Positions 8,988 through 17,448 of a stretch of 64,000 nucleotides of DNA are shown one piece after another. This DNA is from Sphingobacterium deserti. GTDB taxonomy: Bacteria > Bacteroidota > Bacteroidia > Sphingobacteriales > Sphingobacteriaceae. Numbering within the stretch: position 1 is the stretch's first letter; each line of letters begins with the position of its first letter. Under the pieces are notes generated by a model. It searched no databases. It had not been told where the DNA came from and worked only from the letters and a program-made list of their open reading frames with translations. The translations under genes and the position numbers were made by a program. The stretch spans positions 34,049-98,048 of the forward strand of contig NZ_JJMU01000028.1 in NCBI RefSeq assembly GCF_000757725.1. The letters are read 5' to 3'.

Positions 8988-10103
8988 ATGAAATCAGCAC
9001 TAATCACCGGAATCACAGGACAAGATGGTTCTTATTTAGCAGAGTTATTGTTAGAAAAGGGGTACATGGTACATGGTATCAAGCGTAGAGCATCTTCCTT
9101 TAATACGCAACGTATCGACCATCTATATATCGATCAACACGAACAGCATGTACGGTTCAAATTGCACTATGGCGATTTGACAGACTCTACAAACCTGATC
9201 CGGATTATTCAGGAAGTGCAACCGGACGAGATTTACAATTTAGGTGCGATGTCGCATGTAAAAGTATCTTTCGACTCGCCGGAGTACGTAGCCAACGTAG
9301 ACGGTATCGGCACCTTAAGGATTTTGGAAGCTGTTCGAATCCTTGGTCTGGAGAAAAAGACCCGTATCTACCAAGCTTCAACTTCGGAGTTGTACGGTGG
9401 TTTGCCAGAAAATAAAAATGAAAAGGGCTTTTATGATGAGAACTCACCATTCTACCCACGCTCTCCATACGGTGTCGCTAAGATTTACGGTTTTTGGATA
9501 ACGAAAAACTACCGCGAAGCATACAATATGTATGCCTGCAATGGGGTATTGTTTAACCACGAATCACCGCGCCGGGGCGAGACGTTCGTCACCCGTAAGA
9601 TCACTATGGCAGCAGCAGCGATCGCTTTAGGCAAACAAGAGTGTTTATATCTGGGTAACCTGAATTCCCTACGCGACTGGGGTCATGCAAAAGATTATGT
9701 AGAAGCGATGTGGAGAATCCTACAGCAAGATGTCGCCGAAGATTATGTCATTGCAACGGGTGTAACGACATCCGTTCGTGACTTTGTTAGAATCGCTTTT
9801 GAGGAAGTAGGTGTCGAACTAGCTTTTGAAGGCGAAGCGGAAAACGAAATCGCTACGGTTGTAGCGTGTGCCAATCCAAGCTATCAGTTAGAAATCGGTA
9901 AAACCATTGTGAAAATAGACCCCACATACTACCGTCCTACAGAGGTAGATCTCCTATTGGGCGATCCTACAAAATCCAAAACACAATTGGGCTGGGAGCC
10001 ACAATACGATCTGGCTGGCCTTGTGAAGGAAATGGTCGCTTCAGACTTGGAGTTGGTAAAGAAAGAATCGTATAATGCTCAATGGGAGCATATTGTCGGT
10101 TAA
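8988..10103 (+). CDS. gmd: GDP-mannose 4,6-dehydratase
   Basis: Converts GDP-D-mannose to GDP-4-keto-6-deoxy-D-mannose, the first step to GDP-L-fucose (other products such as GDP-rhamnose or GDP-perosamine are possible with other partners). SDR signature [12 protein letters not shown] at residues 6-17, the catalytic STSELYG and YGVAK motifs, and the family-specific [12 protein letters not shown] and [15 protein letters not shown] segments. 371 residues, normal length. Lies 107 bases downstream of fcl. Confidence 0.96.
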   Translation: MKSALITGITGQDGSYLAELLLEKGYMVHGIKRRASSFNTQRIDHLYIDQHEQHVRFKLHYGDLTDSTNLIRIIQEVQPDEIYNLGAMSHVKVSFDSPEYVANVDGIGTLRILEAVRILGLEKKTRIYQASTSELYGGLPENKNEKGFYDENSPFYPRSPYGVAKIYGFWITKNYREAYNMYACNGVLFNHESPRRGETFVTRKITMAAAAIALGKQECLYLGNLNSLRDWGHAKDYVEAMWRILQQDVAEDYVIATGVTTSVRDFVRIAFEEVGVELAFEGEAENEIATVVACANPSYQLEIGKTIVKIDPTYYRPTEVDLLLGDPTKSKTQLGWEPQYDLAGLVKEMVASDLELVKKESYNAQWEHIVG

Positions 10104-10161
10104 AAATGCATTTGCCGCGATACGTGGTATAACAATATTTTAACACTTAATATTATTCCCC

Positions 10162-11706
10162 ATGATAAAGATATTAGACTGTACATTACGTGACGGAGGT
10201 TACTATACCAATTGGGATTTTAGTAAAGAGGTTGTCGATAAATACATAAAGCATACGAACAACTTACCTATAGATTACTTAGAAGTAGGCTACAGAAGTA
10301 AACCTATAGATGGTTACTTAGGAAAGTACTTTTACATGCCTGTTTACGAACTGGCCTATATCAAATCCAATACGCAGAAAAAGCTTGTTATCATATTAAA
10401 TGAAAAGGATGTTCGCGTAGAGGATTTGGACGAGTTGCTGAAACCTATTCAGGGTATCGTGTCGATGGTACGTATCGCGCTGGATCCTCAACAGCTTTTA
10501 CGTGCCGTGAAATTGGCCGAAGCGATTAAAACTTACGGTTTCGAAGTAGGATTTAATGTGATGTACATGTCAAAGTGGAAACAATATGATGATTTCTTAA
10601 ACAACTTAGTACATGTCAATGGGGTGGCGGATTATTTTTACATGGTCGACTCTTATGGCGGTGTGTTTCCGGCCGATGTCAAAGAAACCATCGCTTTAGT
10701 ACGATCTAAAGTAGATGTTAAGTTAGGTTTTCATGGGCACAATAATTTGGAATTGGCCTTGATCAATAGCCTGACAGCCATGGAGGAAGGTGTTGAAATT
10801 ATTGACTCCACCATTTTGGGCATGGGACGCGGCGCCGGCAATTTAAAAACAGAACTCTTTTTGACGGCTTTAAATAGCCAGCACGGTCTTGATTTGAACT
10901 TTAACGCCTTGGGCGACGTTGTCGACGCATTTTCCGGATTGCATGAAAAATACAATTGGGGAACGAATCTGCCTTACATGATCTCCGGCGGGAATTCTTT
11001 GCCGCAAAAAGATGTCATGGATTGGGTAACCACTCGTTTTTACTCATTTAACAGTATTATTCAAGCGCTTCAAAACCAAAAAGAGAAGGTAAAAGACAAT
11101 GAACAACTTCCTGTTTTCAAACCACAAGGATCCACAAAACGTGTGGTCGTTATCGGCGGTGGGAAAGGTGCATACGAACATGTTGACGCTGTCAGGGAAT
11201 TTATCCGCAACGACAAAGATGTGACTATCGTTCACGCGAGCTCCAAAAATGCCTTGGCCTATCAAGACCTTGAAAACGAGCAAATCTTTTGTTTGGTGGG
11301 TAATGAAGGTCATCGGATGGAAAAAGTATTTGATGATTTGGGCAATTTCGCTGGGCAGACCATTTTGCCACCATTCCCGCGCAAGATGGGTACCTATGTG
11401 CCTAGCTGTGTCAAGAACAATAGCTTCGAATTAGAGAGTGTAACCTTCACCGATAAATATCAAGATTCACATACTGCCCTGGCGCTGCAAATCACACATG
11501 ATTTGGGAGCAGAGGAGATTTATTTAGTAGGCTACGATGGCTATAACGATTTTCCAATTGCGGAAAAAGAACGTCAACTGACTGCAGAGAACGAGTTTTT
11601 ATTTAATCGTTTCTTGGAATATAGCAACAAGCAGGTACAAGCCATCACGCCAACGCGCTATGATATCCCCATGAACTCTGTTTATAGCATGATATATGAC
11701 AAATAA
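10162..11706 (+). CDS. DmpG-like aldolase fused to a DUF115-like domain
   Basis: The N-terminal half (about 1-300) is a DRE-TIM metalloaldolase of the HMGL-like/4-hydroxy-2-oxovalerate aldolase type. It shows LDCTLRDGGYYTNW at the start and metal ligands HGHNN (H191, H193), followed by the DmpG-type segment ending GMGRGAGN. Relatives catalyse reversible pyruvate-aldehyde condensation. In place of the short DmpG C-terminus there is a second domain (about 325-514) starting KRVVVIGGGKGAYEH and containing EEIYLVGYDGYNDF, a pattern seen in DUF115/GT42-like proteins. The stop codon overlaps the next gene, a CMP-sugar synthetase-like protein, by 11 bases. From context I infer synthesis of a 2-keto-3-deoxy sugar acid; the true aldehyde substrate is unknown and the C-terminal domain has no assigned role. 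Confidence 0.75.
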   Translation: MIKILDCTLRDGGYYTNWDFSKEVVDKYIKHTNNLPIDYLEVGYRSKPIDGYLGKYFYMPVYELAYIKSNTQKKLVIILNEKDVRVEDLDELLKPIQGIVSMVRIALDPQQLLRAVKLAEAIKTYGFEVGFNVMYMSKWKQYDDFLNNLVHVNGVADYFYMVDSYGGVFPADVKETIALVRSKVDVKLGFHGHNNLELALINSLTAMEEGVEIIDSTILGMGRGAGNLKTELFLTALNSQHGLDLNFNALGDVVDAFSGLHEKYNWGTNLPYMISGGNSLPQKDVMDWVTTRFYSFNSIIQALQNQKEKVKDNEQLPVFKPQGSTKRVVVIGGGKGAYEHVDAVREFIRNDKDVTIVHASSKNALAYQDLENEQIFCLVGNEGHRMEKVFDDLGNFAGQTILPPFPRKMGTYVPSCVKNNSFELESVTFTDKYQDSHTALALQITHDLGAEEIYLVGYDGYNDFPIAEKERQLTAENEFLFNRFLEYSNKQVQAITPTRYDIPMNSVYSMIYDK

Positions 11707-12391
11707 AGTAAGCTTTTTCTTGCCCACGCGCAAAGGAAGCCAGCGTGTGATCGATAAAAATACCCGCCCATTTGCGGGCAAGGATGGTGGCTTATTACGC
11801 CACAAACTGGAACAGCTTCTGCAAATGGAAACGGTGCACGAAATTGTACTTTCCACAAATGATGAAATCTGTATAGATATCGCCACTTCCATGCAGGGAA
11901 ATTTGGAGAAGCTTGTTATCGATAATCGGCCAGATCACCTTTGTCTGGATACGACAAATTTGAGCGATTTAATAGCCTACGTGCCTAGTGTCGTCACAGG
12001 AGATCATATTATCTGGGGGCATGTCACCACGCCCTTTGCCGATGCTTCGGTATACGATCGCGGCGTGACAAATTACCTGGATGGGTTGCAGCAAGGTTTC
12101 GATTCATTGGTCAGTGTAGAGAAATTTAGAAATTTTCTGTTGGACGAGCAAGGTAAGGTTGTTAACAATACCACGCCAATACCCTGGCCACGCACGCAAG
12201 ATCTGCAAACATTATATGAAATAAACCACGTCATGTTCATCACGAGCAAACAAATCTATCAACAAGAAGGCAATAGACTTGGTGCAAAACCTTTCCTTTT
12301 TGAGATGGATAAGATGGAGTCTTTCGATGTGGACTGGGAAGAGGATTTTAAAGTTGCTGAATTAATGTATGGACATGTTCAAAAAGTATAA
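11696..12391 (+). CDS. CMP-sugar synthetase-like protein (acylneuraminate cytidylyltransferase family)
   Basis: Expected to activate a 2-keto sugar acid with CTP to a CMP-sugar. 231 residues. The N-terminal motif PTRKGSQRVIDKNTRPF corresponds to the nucleotide-binding RxGSxxxxxKN loop of NeuA/KdsB-type enzymes, and further on come VLSTND and WGHVTTPFADASVYD, typical of the family. It overlaps the aldolase gene by 11 bases and the following HAD gene by 23 bases, so the three are almost certainly translated together. The canonical sialic acid synthase NeuB is absent from the window, hence the substrate is unlikely to be plain Neu5Ac made by the usual route. Confidence 0.8.
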   Translation: MTNKVSFFLPTRKGSQRVIDKNTRPFAGKDGGLLRHKLEQLLQMETVHEIVLSTNDEICIDIATSMQGNLEKLVIDNRPDHLCLDTTNLSDLIAYVPSVVTGDHIIWGHVTTPFADASVYDRGVTNYLDGLQQGFDSLVSVEKFRNFLLDEQGKVVNNTTPIPWPRTQDLQTLYEINHVMFITSKQIYQQEGNRLGAKPFLFEMDKMESFDVDWEEDFKVAELMYGHVQKV

Positions 12392-12998
12392 CGTTATTCT
12401 TTGGGATTTCGATGGCGTAATAATGGATTCCATGCCTATTCGCGATCTGGGATTTAAAGAGGTGCTGAAAGAATACCCACAAGAGCAGGTTGACGAGCTC
12501 ATTGCCTTCCATCAGCATAATGGCGGACTCTCCCGTTACGTGAAATTCCGGTATTTTTTTGAAAATATCCGCGGAGAGTCTATTACTGATGATGAGGTAT
12601 TGCGGCTGGCAGGCAAGTTTTCAGAAGTGATGTTGTCCCTACTTATTAACAACGATCTGTTAATCCAAGATTCCGTTCAGTTTATCCAGGATAATTACCA
12701 AACCTACAACATGCACGTGGTCTCGGGATCCGACGGCCGCGAGTTAAACTATATATGCGCGCAATTGGGGCTTGATAAATTTTTCCGCTCCATTCATGGA
12801 TCGCCTACGCCAAAAAAGGATTTGGTGCGGCAGGTTTTGTTGGACAACAATTACAATAATGCAGAAGTGGTATTGATCGGCGATTCCGTAAATGATCACG
12901 AGGCGGCGCAGCATAATGCTATTGATTTTACAGGGTATAATAATGTACATCTGCACGAATTAGGAAGCTACGTAACGAGCTTTAATAGCTTAGTTTAG
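12369..12998 (+). CDS. HAD-family phosphatase (beta-phosphoglucomutase/phosphatase type)
   Basis: Cytosolic hydrolase with HAD motif I WDFDGVIMDSMP (nucleophile Asp near residue 14), motif II VSGSDGRE, motif III Lys in PTPKKDLV and motif IV VLIGDSVND. The alpha-helical cap between motifs I and II places it in the beta-PGM/phosphatase subgroup. 209 residues. It overlaps the CMP-sugar synthetase gene. In sialic acid-type pathways a phosphatase removes the phosphate from the ulosonic acid phosphate before CMP activation, and that is the likely role here (inference). An alternative start is the ATG at 12375. Confidence 0.8.
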   Translation: MDMFKKYNVILWDFDGVIMDSMPIRDLGFKEVLKEYPQEQVDELIAFHQHNGGLSRYVKFRYFFENIRGESITDDEVLRLAGKFSEVMLSLLINNDLLIQDSVQFIQDNYQTYNMHVVSGSDGRELNYICAQLGLDKFFRSIHGSPTPKKDLVRQVLLDNNYNNAEVVLIGDSVNDHEAAQHNAIDFTGYNNVHLHELGSYVTSFNSLV

Positions 12999-13037
12999 GC
13001 TGAACAGGAAGTTTAAATATTTTTAAAAATAATAAAA

Positions 13038-14054
13038 ATGAAGATTTTAGTAGAAAATTCGACTTGGAACAATGTCGGAGATGGTTGGTATCAATACTCC
13101 CTGTATTTTCTTTTAAAAAAGCTCTACCCAGATAGCAAAGTAATCATGGGTGAGGGCCCCATAAAACGATCGTTCAGAATTCGTTCGGAAAAACAATTAA
13201 GTAATGCACTGAATCTTTTAGAATGGCAGGATGCTGATTTGCATGTTTTTTCGGGACCGATGCTGAAATCGCTGATTGCAGACTACGGAACCAAGATCAA
13301 AAAGATTGTAGAATCAGGGAAGCAATATGCGTTTATAAGCGTTTCAGGCGCTAACGAGGCGTCGACCAAACAAACCTTGGAAGATGCAAAAGACTTTTTA
13401 AAAAAATATCCGCCAGTTTTCTTTTCCTCTAGGGATTCATTCACGTACAATATTTTTAAAGATGCTGTACCAAATGCATACGACGGAATTTGCACCGCTT
13501 TCTTGGTTGATTTGACCTTGGAATTGGATACATTCAAAATGGACAAACCATTTTTCGTCAGTTCTTTTTATATGGAAAATGAACCCGATTTCAATGTGGA
13601 CGGATCAAACGCGTTGACTGTTGAAAATCTGGAAGTGAAACATAGGAAGAATAAATGGGGTTTACCCTTCAAGTATGCCCGTCATTTAAACTATACGTTG
13701 CCGCAGCAGGCGGAGGTCGGCGGACACCAAATTGTTCGACTTATTCAGAACTTAAATACGAAATTCAACCATATCAATTTCGCTATGCCCAATAGCTTTA
13801 TGAGTTTCAACCCTATTACATACTTGGAGGTAATTAAGTCGGCCGAGTTTGTTGTTTCAGACCGTGTTCATGCCTGTGCTACCTCTTTAGCGTGCAATAA
13901 GCCAGCTCGGTTCCTTTTCGATACACCACGCGCTGTCATTTTTGATCGATTAGGATTCGACTATAAATCAAACAAAGGCATTATGTATCCAAATATGGAT
14001 AAAATTGCGGAAGAGAAATTGAAGCTCGAAGACAAAATCAAACAGTACATCTAA
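13038..14054 (+). CDS. Polysaccharide pyruvyl transferase family protein
   Basis: PF04230-type enzyme (WcaK/CsaB relatives) that adds a pyruvate ketal from phosphoenolpyruvate to a sugar of the repeat unit. The N-terminus MKILVENSTWNNVGDGWYQ matches the N.GD start of the family. The C-terminal signature SAEFVVSDRVHACATSLACNKPA corresponds to the conserved SDRlHg motif, with Arg and His presumed to bind PEP. 338 residues. 39 bases after the HAD gene and 41 bases before wzx. It would give the polysaccharide a negative charge. Confidence 0.85.
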   Translation: MKILVENSTWNNVGDGWYQYSLYFLLKKLYPDSKVIMGEGPIKRSFRIRSEKQLSNALNLLEWQDADLHVFSGPMLKSLIADYGTKIKKIVESGKQYAFISVSGANEASTKQTLEDAKDFLKKYPPVFFSSRDSFTYNIFKDAVPNAYDGICTAFLVDLTLELDTFKMDKPFFVSSFYMENEPDFNVDGSNALTVENLEVKHRKNKWGLPFKYARHLNYTLPQQAEVGGHQIVRLIQNLNTKFNHINFAMPNSFMSFNPITYLEVIKSAEFVVSDRVHACATSLACNKPARFLFDTPRAVIFDRLGFDYKSNKGIMYPNMDKIAEEKLKLEDKIKQYI

Positions 14055-14095
14055 GAGACAACCGTTAACGACATACAAGCTTAAACACAGAAACC

Positions 14096-15403
14096 TTGTC
14101 ACTAACAAAAAGAAATATCATTAAAAATGGCATATCCACAGCCGGTCAAAAGGGCGTCAAGATATTGGAGCAACTTTTCCTTGTGCCATTTTTTATTTCC
14201 CAATGGGGAGCAGCATATTACGGTGAATGGTTGACGTTAACTATAGTTCCATCCGTTTTAGCATTTACCGATTTAGGCATGGGCTCTGCTGCAGCCAATG
14301 GATTTGTCTTAAAATATGCGGCGGGCGAACGGCAGGAAGCAAGAAACATGGGTTATACAGGCTTTTTGGTTGTTTCTGCTGTCATTCTCGTGGCCATACT
14401 ATTAGGGTCTATCGGCATTGCGGTAGCCTATCATTTCAACTGGTTAAAAAACTCGCTTATTCCGCAAAATGAAGCGTTGACAGCCTTAGCTTTTATGATC
14501 CTGTCCAAGGTGTTGACCTTTTACATGGAGCTTTTTGAAGCCCGGTTCAGAGCCGCACGGAAAGCGGTGTTAGGCATCAATCTGAATACGGTGAACAGCT
14601 TACTGAATATTGGAGTAGGGCTTACGGTGCTTATGCTTGGCTATGGCGTCGTGGTTTATGCAATTAGTCAGTTTGTGATTGCGCTGCTCTACAACGTTTT
14701 TTATGCTTTCATCGCCAATAAAATCTTGAGCCTACGAAAGGAGTTTAAAGCGACCTACAATGCCGTTTACGCCAAAGCTATTTTAGCAAAAGGCTTAGGG
14801 TATATGATGTCGCCCTTATGGCAAGCGGTTTTGTTTCAAGGTACCACCTTTGTCGTTCGGATCGCGCTAGGCCCGGAGTCTGTAGCCATCTTCAACACCG
14901 TGCGCACATTGTCCAGATCGGTAAACCAGGTTTACAGTATAGTAAATGCCAGTATTTTTCCAGAGTTACAATATGAAATTGGTGCTGGAAACTTACCGAA
15001 AGCAAAAGGAATTCTAATGGGCTCAATGAAAATCACGGCTATCCTTGCGGTGCTCGGTGTGCTTTTTATGTCCGCATTTGGTTTGCCTATATATAACCTA
15101 TGGACGGATAATGCGCTCCAGCCGTCGTATACCATGTGGTATTTCTTTATCGCCGCTACAGGCTTCAACGCGATATGGTGGACCTCGGCTGTCGTCTTCA
15201 GAGCAACAAATAAGCCTTATCAATTATCATTTGCAGGGTTGATATTCTCCGTACTCGCGATAGGATTCACCTACTTTGGTGCTAAATTTTGGGGACTACA
15301 GGGAGCTGCTCTCGGGAGTTTGTTGTTTGAAGTTTGTATGGCAGCATATATCCTACCAAAAAGCTTTTTATTAATAGATGGTGCCAAACTAGAATTTACA
15401 TAA
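14096..15403 (+). CDS. wzx: Wzx-type oligosaccharide flippase
   Basis: MOP-superfamily flippase that moves the undecaprenyl-linked repeat unit across the inner membrane. 435 residues with about 12 hydrophobic segments; the start MSLTKRNIIKNGISTAGQKGVKILEQ, a loop rich in charged residues, then alternating helices is typical. No ATG lies between the upstream in-frame stop (14066) and the conserved N-terminus, so the TTG at 14096 is the likely start. The stop codon shares bases with the ATG of the next gene (TAATG at 15401). Confidence 0.88.
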   Translation: MSLTKRNIIKNGISTAGQKGVKILEQLFLVPFFISQWGAAYYGEWLTLTIVPSVLAFTDLGMGSAAANGFVLKYAAGERQEARNMGYTGFLVVSAVILVAILLGSIGIAVAYHFNWLKNSLIPQNEALTALAFMILSKVLTFYMELFEARFRAARKAVLGINLNTVNSLLNIGVGLTVLMLGYGVVVYAISQFVIALLYNVFYAFIANKILSLRKEFKATYNAVYAKAILAKGLGYMMSPLWQAVLFQGTTFVVRIALGPESVAIFNTVRTLSRSVNQVYSIVNASIFPELQYEIGAGNLPKAKGILMGSMKITAILAVLGVLFMSAFGLPIYNLWTDNALQPSYTMWYFFIAATGFNAIWWTSAVVFRATNKPYQLSFAGLIFSVLAIGFTYFGAKFWGLQGAALGSLLFEVCMAAYILPKSFLLIDGAKLEFT

Positions 15404-16653
15404 TGAAAAGAATTATCATAGCCCACGTATCAAAACAGCATTCTTTTCACACGGCGGTAGCCCTGAAGAGAGCTGGTTTGTTAGCAAAATATATCACTAC
15501 GGTTTACGACAAGCAAAGTTCGTTAACAGGGAAAGTAAAAAAAGTGCTAAAAGGGGCTACATTGAATAAGGCAGGCACGCGGCGTTCGGCAGAGTTGGAA
15601 GACGATTCTGTGTTGCTAATCGGCGAATTTTTCGGTTTGTTGCGCATCTTTTTAAGGCGATTTAAAAAGATTAATATCGACGCTTTCGTGATGGATTATT
15701 TCGGAAGAAACGTAGCGAATTACGTCATCAAGCAAAAGCCTGATGCAGTTATTCTATACGATGGTGTGGGAAAAAAATACATCGATAAAATAAAGAAAAA
15801 ATCTCCAAATACTAAGGTAATTATGGATGTCACCATCTCATCGCGCTTGTATATGAAGGAGATCTTTGAAGAAGATATGAAGCTATATGGGCATGATAAG
15901 TTTTATCTGCAGGAGGCTAGTCTTTGGAATAAAGAGCATATGCAGAATGTCAGTGATGATTTCCGGTATTGCGATTTTTATCTTGTTCCTTCCGAGGTGG
16001 TAAAGCGAAGTTTGATTGCAGCCGATGTACCCCTATCGAAATTAATAAAAGTGCCATACGGCGTATCGGTGCGCGATTTTTCATATCATGAAAAGCCACA
16101 GAAATCTGCTGCTGAACCCTTAAGATTACTTTTCGTAGGCGGTGTGATGCATAGGAAAGGGATCCACCACCTTTGTGAGCTCGTCTCCATGTACAATGCG
16201 CAGGAGGTTATTCTGGAAATTGCGGGCGGGGTCGTTGCTTTTGAAGACACACCGGAAAAATACCGGGACTGTGAAAACATCAAATTTTTAGGCTTTGTCA
16301 CGCGCGACCGTATCGCCGAAAAATTTAAGCAGGCCGATGTCTTTATCCTTCCCTCGCTGGGAGAAGGGTTAGCGTTGGTAATTTTAGAAGCGTTAGCCAC
16401 CGGCACACCTGTATTGACGTCCAACCTATCAGGCGGCAATGATGCAGTAATCAACTACGAGAATGGGATCGTGTATGATTACAATAATCTCGGGCAACTG
16501 AAAGACGGTATTGATTGGTTTAGAGCCAATAGAGATAAAATTCCGGCAATGTCTAAAGCGGCTCGAAAAACTGTAGAAGAAGAATATACATGGGAAAAAT
16601 ATTACCAACAGCTTGTCGGTAAAATCAATAATATTTTAGAAATAAATCAGTAG
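15403..16653 (+). CDS. Glycosyltransferase family 4
   Basis: GT-B retaining glycosyltransferase adding a sugar to the lipid-linked repeat on the cytoplasmic face. The ATG at 15403 overlaps the wzx stop. The N-terminal acceptor domain starts KRIIIAHVSKQHSFH. The donor domain contains LRLLFVGGVMHRKGI and the EX7E-like region SLGEGLALVILEALATGTPVLTS. 416 residues. Its N-terminal domain is more divergent than those of the GT4 encoded at 19857. Linkage and sugar are unknown. Confidence 0.88.
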   Translation: MKRIIIAHVSKQHSFHTAVALKRAGLLAKYITTVYDKQSSLTGKVKKVLKGATLNKAGTRRSAELEDDSVLLIGEFFGLLRIFLRRFKKINIDAFVMDYFGRNVANYVIKQKPDAVILYDGVGKKYIDKIKKKSPNTKVIMDVTISSRLYMKEIFEEDMKLYGHDKFYLQEASLWNKEHMQNVSDDFRYCDFYLVPSEVVKRSLIAADVPLSKLIKVPYGVSVRDFSYHEKPQKSAAEPLRLLFVGGVMHRKGIHHLCELVSMYNAQEVILEIAGGVVAFEDTPEKYRDCENIKFLGFVTRDRIAEKFKQADVFILPSLGEGLALVILEALATGTPVLTSNLSGGNDAVINYENGIVYDYNNLGQLKDGIDWFRANRDKIPAMSKAARKTVEEEYTWEKYYQQLVGKINNILEINQ

Positions 16654-16656
16654 CAA

Positions 16657-17448
16657 ATGGGGTTTTGGGAATACATGATAAAAAAGGATGCTCGGATTTG
16701 TTCCGGTATTGATTGGGCGTTGGGCGTAAAAGCTTCGCTAAATCCTAAAGTGCAAAATGTGCTTAAACGGATGGATAAGATGCCTAAAGCGGGGCAAGGA
16801 CGAGAAGCATTAGTCATTTTAAACGGTCCTTCGCTCAAAGAACAAGATATTACACAAATTCGCGATAATGTGGATTTAGTATTCGTCAATAGAGGATTTA
16901 TGCATCCGGATTTCGCCCGTGTAAAGCCGAAATATCATGTGTTCGTGGATCCTAAAATGCTGACCGGCGAGTGGTCGTTGACTTGGATTGATGACATCAT
17001 AGCTATGGTACCTGATATCACCATCGTGTTGCCGGTTACTTGGGCATTTCGCCCCGAATTTAAGCGGTTTATAGATAACAATACAAAAATACACTGGATA
17101 CCTGATTTTAAAAAATGCTATTGTGTGGGCGTTTCGGGAAATTGCTTTGACTTTCTGGCCAGTCAAGATTACAAAACAATTTATTTCACCGGCTTCGATG
17201 CCAATGGCCTACCGCTGGAAATGTTGAATGTCTCTAATAGTCATTTTTACGGGAAGAATGAGGAAAATCTGACGAAGACTAGCAAAGAGTATGTGCGGGA
17301 TCTGTATATGTTTTCCAGACACTTCGCCGACCTCAATAAAATGTCAAGTTTATATAAAAGGAGAAATATCCGCCTGGTTAACCTAACACAGGGAGGCTTG
17401 TTAGATATGTTTGAGCGAGAACGTTTAAGTATTTTAAATAAAAGATGA
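16657..17448 (+). CDS. GT42/DUF115-like putative glycosyltransferase
   Basis: 263 residues, soluble. The motif LVILNGPSLKEQD (N56-L60) matches the GNGPSLK nucleotide-binding start of GT42 sialyltransferases (Cst type) and of DUF115 proteins. Further on come DLVFVNRGFMH, a conserved KPKYHVFVDP, and IYFTGFDANG, equivalent to the IYLSGID strand of Cst-II. A His-containing segment NSHFYGKNEENLT also has a Cst-like look. Together with the CMP-sugar synthetase at 11696, a CMP-ulosonic acid transferase is the most coherent guess. DUF115 proteins also include other enzymes, so the function remains inference. It starts three bases after the preceding gene stops and overlaps wzy by four. Confidence 0.6.
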   Translation: MGFWEYMIKKDARICSGIDWALGVKASLNPKVQNVLKRMDKMPKAGQGREALVILNGPSLKEQDITQIRDNVDLVFVNRGFMHPDFARVKPKYHVFVDPKMLTGEWSLTWIDDIIAMVPDITIVLPVTWAFRPEFKRFIDNNTKIHWIPDFKKCYCVGVSGNCFDFLASQDYKTIYFTGFDANGLPLEMLNVSNSHFYGKNEENLTKTSKEYVRDLYMFSRHFADLNKMSSLYKRRNIRLVNLTQGGLLDMFERERLSILNKR

